DNA of 5,660 nt, taken from an uncultured Bacteroidia bacterium (GTDB lineage: Bacteria > Bacteroidota > Bacteroidia > Bacteroidales > CAJPTX01). Under the pieces are notes generated by a model, which saw nothing but the letters and a program-made list of their open reading frames with translations, made no database searches and was not told where the DNA came from. Below, piece after piece: positions 1-5,660 of this stretch (position 1 is its first letter; the number at the start of each line of letters is the position of its first letter). The position numbers and the translations under genes are program-made. The stretch lies in contig CALHZE010000259.1 of the NCBI GenBank assembly GCA_938040915.1, forward strand, positions 1 to 5,660. The letters are read 5' to 3'.

Positions 1-1407
1 TAACTTTACGTTCTTACCATGAAAATCCTCTGCCATATAGCCTCTGTAGATGCCAAGCCCACAGAATGCCTCGGTAGCATCGATTTCTGCCCCGTCTAGG
101 GTCAATACTCGCGCCTCGGGGTCATAGGTCACCGATCCTCTCTTAAGTTTATCTCCTAAGAGTTTTTTCAGGTCACCCGCATTCTCTTTAGTAATACTAC
201 AGCCCGCAACAGAAAGAGGACTAGGGGCAATAACGAGCGGATCAAACCCTTCAACGCTGCGATAATCACAATCTTTATTGCAACTTTCATAACTATTCGT
301 AAAGAAAGAACCATTATATTGCGCATATCCCCTATAACAACTTAGAAGTCCGCTGGAAGATATGAGTATAGCATTACTCACCTCCAAATTACCAACCTTA
401 GCTTCGTATCGAAAGCCTGTTGTTATCACCTGTGCATCTTTAACCAGTGAAGCGGAAAAACCTTGCACATCAAGAACCCCAGCACCCGTCACCTCTACAT
501 TACCGCTTACTGCAGAATTGATCGTATTATACCCTTTTAGAACGAGCGAAAAACCTTCTATTTGGCTATAGAGTCCGATTTCTAGAGTTCCATATTTATT
601 CTTCTTTACTTCTATCTCAACCCCTTCTAACGTCAGGGTCTTGGTATCAGGGTCATAGGTCAGAGTGCCTTTTTTGAGCTTATCGCCCAAGAGGGTTTTC
701 AGATCCTTGTAGTTCTCTTCAGTAACAATCTCACCTGCGAGCAGAAGACCGAGCTGTCCATTCTTGGGACATATTAGATTCTGCCCTTGGGAATCTTTCA
801 AGTGATGCATATAATAGGGTCCATTCTCAAACTCAAAATATCCTTGCGCTAAATAATAGCCATTAGCATAACGCCAATCTATTGTAAGTCCCACAATAGA
901 ATTGAAATATACTGTAGCCTCTTCTAAATGAAGAGCTGTTATAGGATGTCTCCAATCGGGACTAGGCTCGCTCCAAAGCCCTATAACATTCAAAGTAACA
1001 TCTTTTACAGTAAGGGAGCTCTCATAACCGACTGTAATATTATCTATCGTCAATTCCCCAGTGCCGTTAATTATAGAACTATACAGTAGCATAGCCGCCT
1101 CTTTATTCCCTTTAGTGATCTTACTCTTTCCCGACAAGGTGATTGTTAAATTTGAAGCTCGAACTGCATATTCCACTTCTTGAGGCGAATCTATTTCTGC
1201 ATCCTCTAGCGTTAGCGTCTTCGTAGCTGGATCGTACGTCACATTCCCCTTTTTCAGATGCTCCCCTAATGTGGTTTTGAGATCTGCGTAGTTTTCGCTC
1301 GTAATCTCAATCCCAACAATCGAAAAGCCATAATAATACTCTGCCCATGCTAGTTGCCAACCAAAACAGAGCAACAGCGTTAGTAACGCAAACAGTTTCT
1401 TTGTCAT
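1..1407 (-). CDS. Exported multi-domain repeat protein of unknown function, 3' end outside the window
   Basis: The frame is open without a stop for 469 codons from ATG at 1407 to base 1, so the C-terminus is missing. Residues 1-22 form a type I signal peptide: Lys-Lys, a Leu-rich core, then LAWA before Glu23; there is no convincing lipobox. The mature part is built from a unit of about 180-190 residues: unit 1 at 32-224, unit 2 at 225-401, unit 3 from 402 on. Each unit opens with a 43-residue module (G..ITxEN..DLK.LLGDKLKKG..TYDP..KTLTL). In units 1 and 2 this is followed by matching strand motifs: LTITLSGKSKIT (87-98) with SLVLKGYNTIN (287-297), NGTGELTID (114-122) with VTGAGVLDV (306-314), and SLTVKDVTL (131-139) with SLVKDAQVI (320-328). 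YDPxTxTLTL followed by LxIxLxGxxxI resembles modules of beta-rich surface proteins in gut Bacteroidetes and Firmicutes (from memory, unchecked). An in-frame ATG at 1413 is possible, but 1407 has better Shine-Dalgarno spacing. The gene is more AT-rich than the atp genes and separated from them by a terminator. No function can be assigned. Confidence 0.88.
   Translation of the reverse strand, partial: MTKKLFALLTLLLCFGWQLAWAEYYYGFSIVGIEITSENYADLKTTLGEHLKKGNVTYDPATKTLTLEDAEIDSPQEVEYAVRASNLTITLSGKSKITKGNKEAAMLLYSSIINGTGELTIDNITVGYESSLTVKDVTLNVIGLWSEPSPDWRHPITALHLEEATVYFNSIVGLTIDWRYANGYYLAQGYFEFENGPYYMHHLKDSQGQNLICPKNGQLGLLLAGEIVTEENYKDLKTLLGDKLKKGTLTYDPDTKTLTLEGVEIEVKKNKYGTLEIGLYSQIEGFSLVLKGYNTINSAVSGNVEVTGAGVLDVQGFSASLVKDAQVITTGFRYEAKVGNLEVSNAILISSSGLLSCYRGYAQYNGSFFTNSYESCNKDCDYRSVEGFDPLVIAPSPLSVAGCSITKENAGDLKKLLGDKLKRGSVTYDPEARVLTLDGAEIDATEAFCGLGIYRGYMAEDFHGKNVKL
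76..204 (-). repeat. Repeat module copy 3 (43 residues) of the exported protein
   Basis: Encodes residues 402-444 and starts 177 residues after copy 2. It keeps ITKEN, LLGDKLK, VTYDP and LTLDGAEID. It is the most divergent copy in the strand pair: TKTLTL has become ARVLTL. Only about 25 residues of the unit body follow before the window ends, so more copies may lie beyond the left edge. Confidence 0.82.
607..735 (-). repeat. Repeat module copy 2 (43 residues) of the exported protein
   Basis: Encodes residues 225-267 and starts 193 residues after copy 1. It has the same ungapped 43-residue length and 25 of 43 identities to copy 3. The DNA similarity is also visible, for example the GGGTCATAGGTCA stretch shared with copy 3 on the plus strand. 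Confidence 0.85.
1186..1314 (-). repeat. Repeat module copy 1 (43 residues) of the exported protein
   Basis: Encodes residues 32-74. By eye it matches copy 2 at 28 of 43 positions and copy 3 at 25 of 43, without gaps. The best-conserved stretches are ENYADLK, LKKG and VTYDP, followed by KTLTL. It begins ten residues after the predicted signal cleavage site. Confidence 0.85.
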
Positions 1408-1414
1408 TCTCATA

Positions 1415-1420
1415 CTCCCT
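1415..1420 (-). promoter_or_regulatory. Ribosome binding site that decides the start of the repeat protein
   Basis: AGGGAG on the minus strand lies 7 bases before the ATG at 1407 but only 1 base before the alternative in-frame ATG at 1413. This favours 1407. Many Bacteroidetes genes depend little on Shine-Dalgarno pairing, so the two-codon-longer start is not excluded. Confidence 0.55.
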
Positions 1421-1534
1421 ATTATTAGAAATGTAGTACAAGAACTAAAAAAAACGTTAACACAAAATATTTGTAAGGAGTCCGCCGCCTTATAGCCTCC
1501 TATCTACCTAAAAGACAGCACAATCATATCTTAG

Positions 1535-1567
1535 AAAAAATAAAGCGGGCAATTCAAATTGCCCGCT
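1535..1567 (-). terminator. Rho-independent terminator of the atp operon
   Basis: The arms 1544-1554 and 1557-1567 are perfectly complementary (AGCGGGCAATT with AATTGCCCGCT). In RNA this gives about ten pairs closing a four-base loop, with a GC-rich lower half. On the minus strand the stem is followed at once by TTTATTTTTT (1543 down to 1534). There is no T-run on the plus-strand side, so it acts on minus-strand transcription. It lies 46 bases after the atpG stop codon and separates the operon from the repeat-protein gene. Confidence 0.93.
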
Positions 1568-1613
1568 AAAATGCTCAAATAAGAAGAAATTACCCACCTT
1601 ATAAAAGCCCTTT

Positions 1614-2474
1614 TTACCCCTCCAATGCAGCAGCCCCAGAAACAATTTCCAAAATCTCGTTAGTGATTGCCGCCTGACGCGCCTTGTTATATTCAAGGGT
1701 CAATTCGTCCACCAAGGTGTTCGCATTGTCGGTCGCTTGCGACATCGCCGTCATCCGCGCTCCGTGTTCCCCTACATAGTTATTTAATACACAGGTATAC
1801 AGCTGTAAGCGCGCAAAATGGGTTAACGTATAAGCAAAGAACGAGGGAGCATCTGGCTCAAAGATATACTCATGATTCACAACAGTACTCCCTGCCGGAG
1901 GAATACACGGGAGCAATGTCTCTATCGTAGGCTCTTGCAACGCCGCACTCCGAAAGCGATTGTAACACACATCGACGCGAGAATAACGCCCTTCAAGAAA
2001 GTCTTGCATGAGTTGATCAAAAAGCGCTGCAGTCGGATCAAAGGAAGGCTTATCTACTAACGTCTCGCTCGCAAAAACTACGTCAAACATCCGCAACCCC
2101 TCGGTAATCTTCTTACCCAAAGCATAAAAGACTACCTCATGCCCCGCCGCCTTCTCTATCTCCACTTGCTTAGCAGCTAAGCTTATCACATTCGCATTAT
2201 ATCCCCCGCACAACGACGAGTTCGAAGACAACGCAACCACCGCCACTGGCGCTTCCGCATTGGCGACACGCATCAACGGATGCGAATAGTTCGCACACGC
2301 CGCCAATGCAATAGACATCGTATCTCGATACTTGTCAAGATACTTCTGAAACTGCACTGCCTGATCCTGTGCCTTGTGAAACTTGGCAGCAGAGACCACC
2401 TTCATCGCACTCGTAATCTTACGCGTGGACTTTACTGATCCTATGCGAATACGGATATCTTTAAGACTTGCCAT
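1614..2474 (-). CDS. atpG: F1F0 ATP synthase gamma subunit
   Basis: Gamma is the central rotor shaft of F1; it turns inside the alpha3beta3 head and couples c-ring rotation to ATP synthesis on the cytoplasmic side. The 286-residue length is normal. The N-terminal helix has the family pattern (RIGSVKSTRKITSAMKVVSA, residues 10-29, then KFHKAQ). The core has SSLCGGYNANV (86-96). The C-terminal helix has EHGARMTAMSQATDNA (236-251) and ends with the gamma signature ITNEILEIVSGAAA (270-283). It is the last gene of the operon and the terminator follows. A 90-base spacer, the longest in the visible operon, separates it from atpA, and no good Shine-Dalgarno sequence precedes the ATG at 2474. Nothing is truncated or unusual in the protein. 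Confidence 0.98.
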   Translation of the reverse strand: MASLKDIRIRIGSVKSTRKITSAMKVVSAAKFHKAQDQAVQFQKYLDKYRDTMSIALAACANYSHPLMRVANAEAPVAVVALSSNSSLCGGYNANVISLAAKQVEIEKAAGHEVVFYALGKKITEGLRMFDVVFASETLVDKPSFDPTAALFDQLMQDFLEGRYSRVDVCYNRFRSAALQEPTIETLLPCIPPAGSTVVNHEYIFEPDAPSFFAYTLTHFARLQLYTCVLNNYVGEHGARMTAMSQATDNANTLVDELTLEYNKARQAAITNEILEIVSGAAALEG

Positions 2475-2500
2475 AAAGAGAGACGCTACCTAAGGTTTTA

Positions 2501-2546
2501 AGAATAAGAGGTCTCCGCCTCATGAGAATAAGACAGAGACCTCCCT
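2501..2546 (-). promoter_or_regulatory. Hairpin with U-rich tail in the atpA-atpG spacer, possible attenuator or RNA-processing site
   Basis: GAGGTCTC (2508-2515) and GAGACCTC (2536-2543) form a perfect 8-base inverted repeat with a 20-base loop. In minus-strand RNA two G-U pairs extend it to about ten pairs. The U-rich sequence UUAUUCUU follows (2507 down to 2500). The loop itself contains the palindrome CTCATGAG (2519-2526). The tail is interrupted, so any termination should be partial. A role in lowering gamma relative to alpha (1:3 in the enzyme) is inference. Confidence 0.45.
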
Positions 2547-2564
2547 AACTCACATACAACGAGA

Positions 2565-4151
2565 CTACTTTTTCTCTAAAAAAGAAGGCAAAAGTTGGGA
2601 GACAACCTTCTCAATAGTTCCGGTACATTCGTCGTCATAGACACCTGCTCCAAGCTTATCTAGAACGGACCGAGCCGAGGTACGCATTTCTTCCAAGAAG
2701 ATCTTTTCAAACTCACGTACCCGCACCACGGGTATGTCTTTAAAAAGCCCCTTCGTACCGCAGTAAATTACTGCAACTTGCTCACCCACCGGCACGGGCG
2801 TATACTGAGGCTGCTTGAGCAACTCCACATTTTTCGCCCCCTTGTCTAAGACACTCTTGGTCGCCGCATCAAGGTCAGAACCGAACTTCGAAAAAGCTTC
2901 CAACTCTCTATACTGAGCTTGGTCAAGCTTCAATGTTCCAGCCACCTTCTTCATCGACTTAATCTGCGCATTACCACCGACACGAGAGACCGAAATCCCC
3001 ACATTTATCGCCGGACGTACCCCCGCATTAAACAGCGTAGACTCCAAGAAGATCTGACCGTCAGTAATAGAGATCACATTCGTAGGGATGTAAGCCGAAA
3101 CGTCACCTGCCTGCGTTTCAATAATTGGCAACGCCGTAAGAGAGCCTCCTCCTTTCACCATCGGACGAAGCACGGCAGGCAAATCATTCATTTGCTCCAC
3201 CACCTCTTGAGACTCGTTAATCTTTGCTGCACGCTCCAAGAGACGGCTATGGAGATAAAAGATATCCCCAGGATACGCCTCACGTCCCGGAGGTCTGCGC
3301 AACAACAACGAGACTTCGCGGTAAGAGACCGCCTGCTTAGAGAGGTCGTCATATACCACCAAAGCATCCCGCCCCGTATCGCGGAAAAACTCGCCAATAG
3401 TAGCCCCAGCAAACGGAGCGAAAAACTGCAACGCAGCAGGATCCGACGCCGTAGCCGACACGATAATGGTGTAAGGCAAAGCACCCGCCTCCTCAAGCGT
3501 TTTAGCAATGTTAGCTACCGTAGACCCCTTCTGCCCAATAGCGACATAGATACAATAAACAGGCTTCCCCGCTTCGTACCCCGAGCGCTGATTGATAATC
3601 GTGTCAATCGCAATCGCTGTCTTACCTGTCTGACGGTCACCGATAATCAACTCACGCTGTCCACGACCAATCGGGATCATCGCGTCCACCGCCTTCAATC
3701 CCGTTTGTAAGGGTTCTTTTACCGGTTGACGATAAACAACCCCCGGCGCCTTACGCTCTAGCGGGAGCTCATAAAGCTTTCCCTCTATCGATCCCTTACC
3801 ATCGATCGGCTCACCCAACGTATTCACGATACGCCCCAGCAACCCCTCTCCGACCATCAGCGAAGCGATGCGCTTAGTGCGGCGCACCAGCTGACCTTCC
3901 TTCACAAGCGTGCTATCCCCCATCAGAACGACCCCAACGTTGTCTTCCTCCAAGTTTAGCACCACGCCTCTCACTCCAGACTCAAAATCTACCAACTCGT
4001 TAGCCTCAACGCCTCGGAGTCCGAAAAGACGAGCAATCCCATCTCCGACCTCTACGACACGCCCAACCTCCTCGAAATCTTTTTCTGCATTCAATCCCAA
4101 CAGTTCCTGAGAAAGAATCTCGGAGATCTCTGAAGCTTTAATTCCTGACAT
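2565..4151 (-). CDS. atpA: F1F0 ATP synthase alpha subunit
   Basis: Alpha alternates with beta in the F1 hexamer; it binds nucleotide at non-catalytic sites and completes the catalytic sites of beta. The protein has 528 residues, slightly longer than the proteobacterial 510-515 and typical of Bacteroidetes. Residues about 25-95 are the N-terminal beta-barrel (VGDGIARLFGLRGVEANE). The nucleotide-binding domain has the Walker A motif GDRQTGKT (171-178, Lys177) and the Walker B strand LVVYDD (264-269). The alpha signature PAINVGISVS is at 380-389, directly followed by Arg390, which corresponds to the catalytic-site arginine (Arg376 in E. coli). The C-terminal helical domain follows (about 395-528). 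The start ATG at 4151 lies 20 bases after the atpH stop, with only a weak purine stretch upstream. All expected key residues are present. Confidence 0.99.
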   Translation of the reverse strand: MSGIKASEISEILSQELLGLNAEKDFEEVGRVVEVGDGIARLFGLRGVEANELVDFESGVRGVVLNLEEDNVGVVLMGDSTLVKEGQLVRRTKRIASLMVGEGLLGRIVNTLGEPIDGKGSIEGKLYELPLERKAPGVVYRQPVKEPLQTGLKAVDAMIPIGRGQRELIIGDRQTGKTAIAIDTIINQRSGYEAGKPVYCIYVAIGQKGSTVANIAKTLEEAGALPYTIIVSATASDPAALQFFAPFAGATIGEFFRDTGRDALVVYDDLSKQAVSYREVSLLLRRPPGREAYPGDIFYLHSRLLERAAKINESQEVVEQMNDLPAVLRPMVKGGGSLTALPIIETQAGDVSAYIPTNVISITDGQIFLESTLFNAGVRPAINVGISVSRVGGNAQIKSMKKVAGTLKLDQAQYRELEAFSKFGSDLDAATKSVLDKGAKNVELLKQPQYTPVPVGEQVAVIYCGTKGLFKDIPVVRVREFEKIFLEEMRTSARSVLDKLGAGVYDDECTGTIEKVVSQLLPSFLEKK

Positions 4152-4171
4152 AACACAATCTTTCGATTAGA

Positions 4172-4705
4172 TTACAACTCCGATAACATACTTCGCAGCT
4201 CACCCTGTATACTACAATCCAAGAGCGAATCATTTACCTCTACGGTAAAGCCACCGATGAGATTCCGATCTTCCGAGAACTCAAGCTCCACTCCTGTTCC
4301 CAAACGTTTCTGCAAAAAAGTCAGAAGCCGCTTTCTCGCCACCTCAGAGAGTTCGACACTAGAGACCACATGCGCCCTCACCAAGCCAAAACGTGCCGCA
4401 TAGAAATTCCGAAACATGCGCAGAGCGCGATCTAAGTATTCCGAGCGCTGATGCCGATACATCAACATAGCAAAAGGAAGCAACTCAGGGGCAACTCGCG
4501 TCACCATCCGCTCCACAAAACCTCGTTTTTCTGACTCGGAGACAATGGTACTCTGGAGCATTTTTCGATACTCCCCTCCTATCTGCGAAAGGACATCGAC
4601 CAAAAGACCAGCGCCATCGTAAAGAGCACGCGCCGTAGCATCATTCTCCTTCACCGTAGCAAGTAACGCCTTCGCATAACGTACAGAGACCCGTCCTTCG
4701 TTCAT
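4172..4705 (-). CDS. atpH: F1F0 ATP synthase delta subunit (OSCP family)
   Basis: Delta sits on top of F1 and joins the alpha subunits to the b-subunit stalk, holding the stator against rotor torque. The length of 177 residues is normal. The N-terminal helical domain begins with RVSVRYAKALL (5-15), a pattern typical of the family. The C-terminal part carries the delta/OSCP signature around NLIGGFTVEVNDSLLDCSI (148-166). It lies between atpF (21 bases upstream) and atpA (20 bases downstream), the usual place. No strong Shine-Dalgarno sequence precedes the ATG at 4705. The middle of the protein is diverged, as is usual for this fast-evolving subunit; the identification rests on the two ends and the gene order. 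Confidence 0.97.
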   Translation of the reverse strand: MNEGRVSVRYAKALLATVKENDATARALYDGAGLLVDVLSQIGGEYRKMLQSTIVSESEKRGFVERMVTRVAPELLPFAMLMYRHQRSEYLDRALRMFRNFYAARFGLVRAHVVSSVELSEVARKRLLTFLQKRLGTGVELEFSEDRNLIGGFTVEVNDSLLDCSIQGELRSMLSEL

Positions 4706-4726
4706 AATTTCTACGCAATCAACCTA

Positions 4727-5236
4727 TTATGCCTGAGGCGCATTAGCCTTCATCATTTCGTCGATAACACGATCGAGGTAACGCTCCTGCTCTTCGTTTG
4801 AGGCAAGACGTTCTCGCAAGATCCGCTCCGTGGTCTTAACCACCAAGACCCTGACCTCATTACGAAGCTCTCGACGAATCGATTCTTGCTCCAAACGCAT
4901 GTTCTCACGTGCCTGCTGCGTAATACGTTCGACCTCTTCTTTCGCCTGCTCGCGCGCCTCCGCTATCAATTGCTCGCGTTGCGTGCGCGCCTCGGTTAAG
5001 AAGAGCTCTCGTTCCTTACGCGCCTCTGCCTCGAGAGATAAGCGTTGCTCCGTCCATTGTTCGAGCTCGATACGGTGCTTCTCTGCGTTCTCCAAGCCTT
5101 CGGCGATGGCTTTTTCTCGACTCTCCAACCCGCCTAAAATCGGTTTCCACGCAAACTTACGCAATACCACTAGGACGAGCCCAAAGGCCAAGACCATCCA
5201 GAAAAATAGCCCAAAATCCGGGGTTATCAAGCTCAT
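4727..5236 (-). CDS. atpF: F1F0 ATP synthase b subunit
   Basis: The b subunit is the peripheral stalk: a dimer anchored in the membrane beside subunit a that reaches up to delta. The 169-residue protein has one N-terminal membrane helix (about residues 7-26, GLFFWMVLAFGLVLVVL) followed by KFAWKPI (27-33), a pattern common in Bacteroidetes b subunits. From about 38 to 145 it is a highly charged Glu/Arg-rich helix expected to form the right-handed coiled-coil dimer. Only one atpF is seen, so a b homodimer is expected rather than b/b'. The start ATG at 5236 has AGGAG ten bases upstream, overlapping the atpE stop codon. Confidence 0.98.
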   Translation of the reverse strand: MSLITPDFGLFFWMVLAFGLVLVVLRKFAWKPILGGLESREKAIAEGLENAEKHRIELEQWTEQRLSLEAEARKERELFLTEARTQREQLIAEAREQAKEEVERITQQARENMRLEQESIRRELRNEVRVLVVKTTERILRERLASNEEQERYLDRVIDEMMKANAPQA

Positions 5237-5246
5237 CCCGAAATGA

Positions 5247-5251
5247 CTCCT
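5247..5251 (-). promoter_or_regulatory. atpF ribosome binding site overlapping the atpE stop codon
   Basis: On the minus strand TAGGAG contains the atpE stop TAG (5252-5250) and the Shine-Dalgarno core AGGAG (5251-5247), ten bases before the atpF ATG. It is the clearest such site in the operon. The overlap suggests that ribosomes ending atpE translation can reinitiate on atpF (inference). Confidence 0.65.
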
Positions 5252-5480
5252 AAGCTAGGAAGAGAACCAAAATAGCCGCGATAATTGCGAAGAACGCCAA
5301 ACCTTCGATAAGAGCGGCAGCGACGATCATGTTCGAACGGATATCGCTAGCAGCCTGCGGCTGACGAGCAAGGGCATCGAGGGCTTGTACACCAATCCGA
5401 CTAATCCCCATAGCAGCTCCGATAACCACTATACTTGCAGCAAAAGCTGCCCCCATCATAGCCAATGACTTGAAATCCAT
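5250..5480 (-). CDS. atpE: F1F0 ATP synthase c subunit (proteolipid)
   Basis: The c subunits form the membrane rotor ring that carries the translocated ion. The protein has 76 residues from ATG at 5480; a GTG directly in front (5483) could add one residue, but ATG is the more likely start. It is a hairpin of two membrane helices (about 5-36 and 46-75) joined by the conserved ARQP loop (38-41). The ion-binding acid is Glu59 in ALIEGLAFF. By hand alignment to the Ilyobacter tartaricus c subunit, the sodium-ligand Gln is Ile26 here, and the Ser after the glutamate is Gly60, so proton coupling is predicted. The helix-1 glycine motif is partly replaced: Gly21, Ala23, Gly25, Ser27. A 70-base leader precedes the gene, and atpF follows after 13 bases. 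Confidence 0.98.
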   Translation of the reverse strand: MDFKSLAMMGAAFAASIVVIGAAMGISRIGVQALDALARQPQAASDIRSNMIVAAALIEGLAFFAIIAAILVLFLA

Positions 5481-5550
5481 CACACCTATACTTGTTTATT
5501 TTTCCGTACTAAGAGTAAAATGTCAATCCAAAAGAAACCACGCCCTAGCC
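5481..5550 (-). promoter_or_regulatory. A-rich leader before atpE, candidate translation enhancer
   Basis: The 70 bases between atpB and atpE include the A-rich run ACGGAAAAATAAACAAG (5507 down to 5491), about 10 bases before the start codon; only a short AGG at 4 bases from the ATG could pair with 16S rRNA. A-rich, unstructured leaders favour translation in Bacteroidetes, and c is needed in many more copies than a or b. The link to c stoichiometry is inferred by analogy with the atpE leader of E. coli. Confidence 0.35.
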
Positions 5551-5660
5551 TTAGTGCTTTTCCTCATGTCCGGCAGTAGCCATCCCGAAATACATTGCAC
5601 TAAGCATCGTGAACACATACGCTTGAATGAAAGAGACCAACACGTCTAATAGAGTCATAA
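5551..5660 (-). CDS. atpB: F1F0 ATP synthase a subunit, C-terminal 35 residues only
   Basis: Subunit a provides the two proton half-channels next to the c ring. Only the C-terminus is inside the window; the gene continues past the right edge. The frame reads LLDVLVSFIQAYVFTMLSA and then MYFGMATAG, ending HEEKH and stop TAA at 5553-5551. SFIQAYVFTMLSAMYF is the family's last membrane helix; the Gln corresponds to Gln252 of E. coli subunit a, near the essential arginine (which lies outside the window). The position directly before atpE agrees with this identification. The His/Glu-rich tail is common in Bacteroidetes a subunits. Confidence 0.93.
   Translation of the reverse strand, partial: MTLLDVLVSFIQAYVFTMLSAMYFGMATAGHEEKH

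Noticed and set aside
362..571. A 69-codon plus-strand frame inside the repeat-protein region.
   Set aside because: The minus strand here is an uninterrupted frame with repeat modules on both sides; the plus-strand frame has no domain and no ribosome binding site that I could see.
1428..1435. TACATTTC on the minus strand, 7 of 8 to the Bacteroidetes -7 element TAnnTTTG, before the repeat-protein gene.
   Set aside because: The only clear TTTG upstream lies 27 bases away instead of about 19-21, and the start site would fall almost on the ribosome binding site. Too weak to annotate as a promoter.
1508..1696. A 62-codon minus-strand frame overlapping the end of atpG and the terminator.
   Set aside because: It runs out of frame through the conserved gamma signature region of atpG and through the terminator hairpin, so it is not a plausible gene.
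2919..3710. A 263-codon open frame on the plus strand opposite atpA.
   Set aside because: It lies wholly inside the conserved atpA gene, is Arg/Ser-rich with no recognisable domain, and is explained as an antisense shadow.
4830..5246. A 138-codon plus-strand frame opposite atpF.
   Set aside because: Ser/Arg-rich low-complexity translation produced by the antisense of the Glu/Arg-rich b-subunit coiled coil.
5498..5526. TTGACA, 17 bases, then AAAAAT upstream of atpE on the minus strand, resembling a sigma-70 promoter.
   Set aside because: The -10 match is poor. The Bacteroidetes primary sigma factor prefers a TTTG / TAnnTTTG type promoter, and the site is inside an operon. Chance in AT-rich sequence is more likely.

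Overview
The window holds most of the F-type ATP synthase operon of a Bacteroidetes-like bacterium, all on the minus strand, followed by the 5' part of an unrelated exported repeat protein on the same strand. Several things point to Bacteroidetes: the gene order atpB-atpE-atpF-atpH-atpA-atpG with atpD and atpC not in line after atpG, a 528-residue alpha subunit, and a b subunit beginning in the style TPDFGLFFW...KFAWKPI. The genus cannot be fixed from this sequence; a member of Bacteroidales is a reasonable guess.

Layout in transcription order (right to left): the last 35 codons of atpB (F0 subunit a) enter at the right edge. A 70-base A-rich leader and atpE (c subunit) follow, then atpF (b), atpH (delta) and atpA (alpha). 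A 90-base spacer with a hairpin separates atpA from atpG (gamma). A strong intrinsic terminator at 1535-1567 closes the operon. Subunits a, c and b form the membrane proton channel, rotor ring and stator stalk; delta ties b to the alpha3beta3 head; gamma is the central shaft. Beta (atpD) and epsilon (atpC) are missing here and in this phylum usually lie upstream of atpB, so they are probably just beyond the right edge (inference).

The left quarter (1-1407) is one uninterrupted minus-strand reading frame that runs off the left edge. Its 469 visible codons begin with a signal peptide and contain two full copies and the start of a third copy of a roughly 180-190-residue unit. Each copy opens with a well-conserved 43-residue module centred on a YDP..K.LTL-like strand pair. 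It is clearly more AT-rich than the atp genes and looks like a surface or secreted protein of unknown function. It is the least ordinary part of the window. The 127 bases between the terminator and its start codon contain no promoter that I could identify with confidence.

I saw no tRNA, rRNA, CRISPR array, insertion sequence or attachment site. Apart from the repeat protein, this is an ordinary housekeeping operon, and nothing here makes a strong case for a new biological system.
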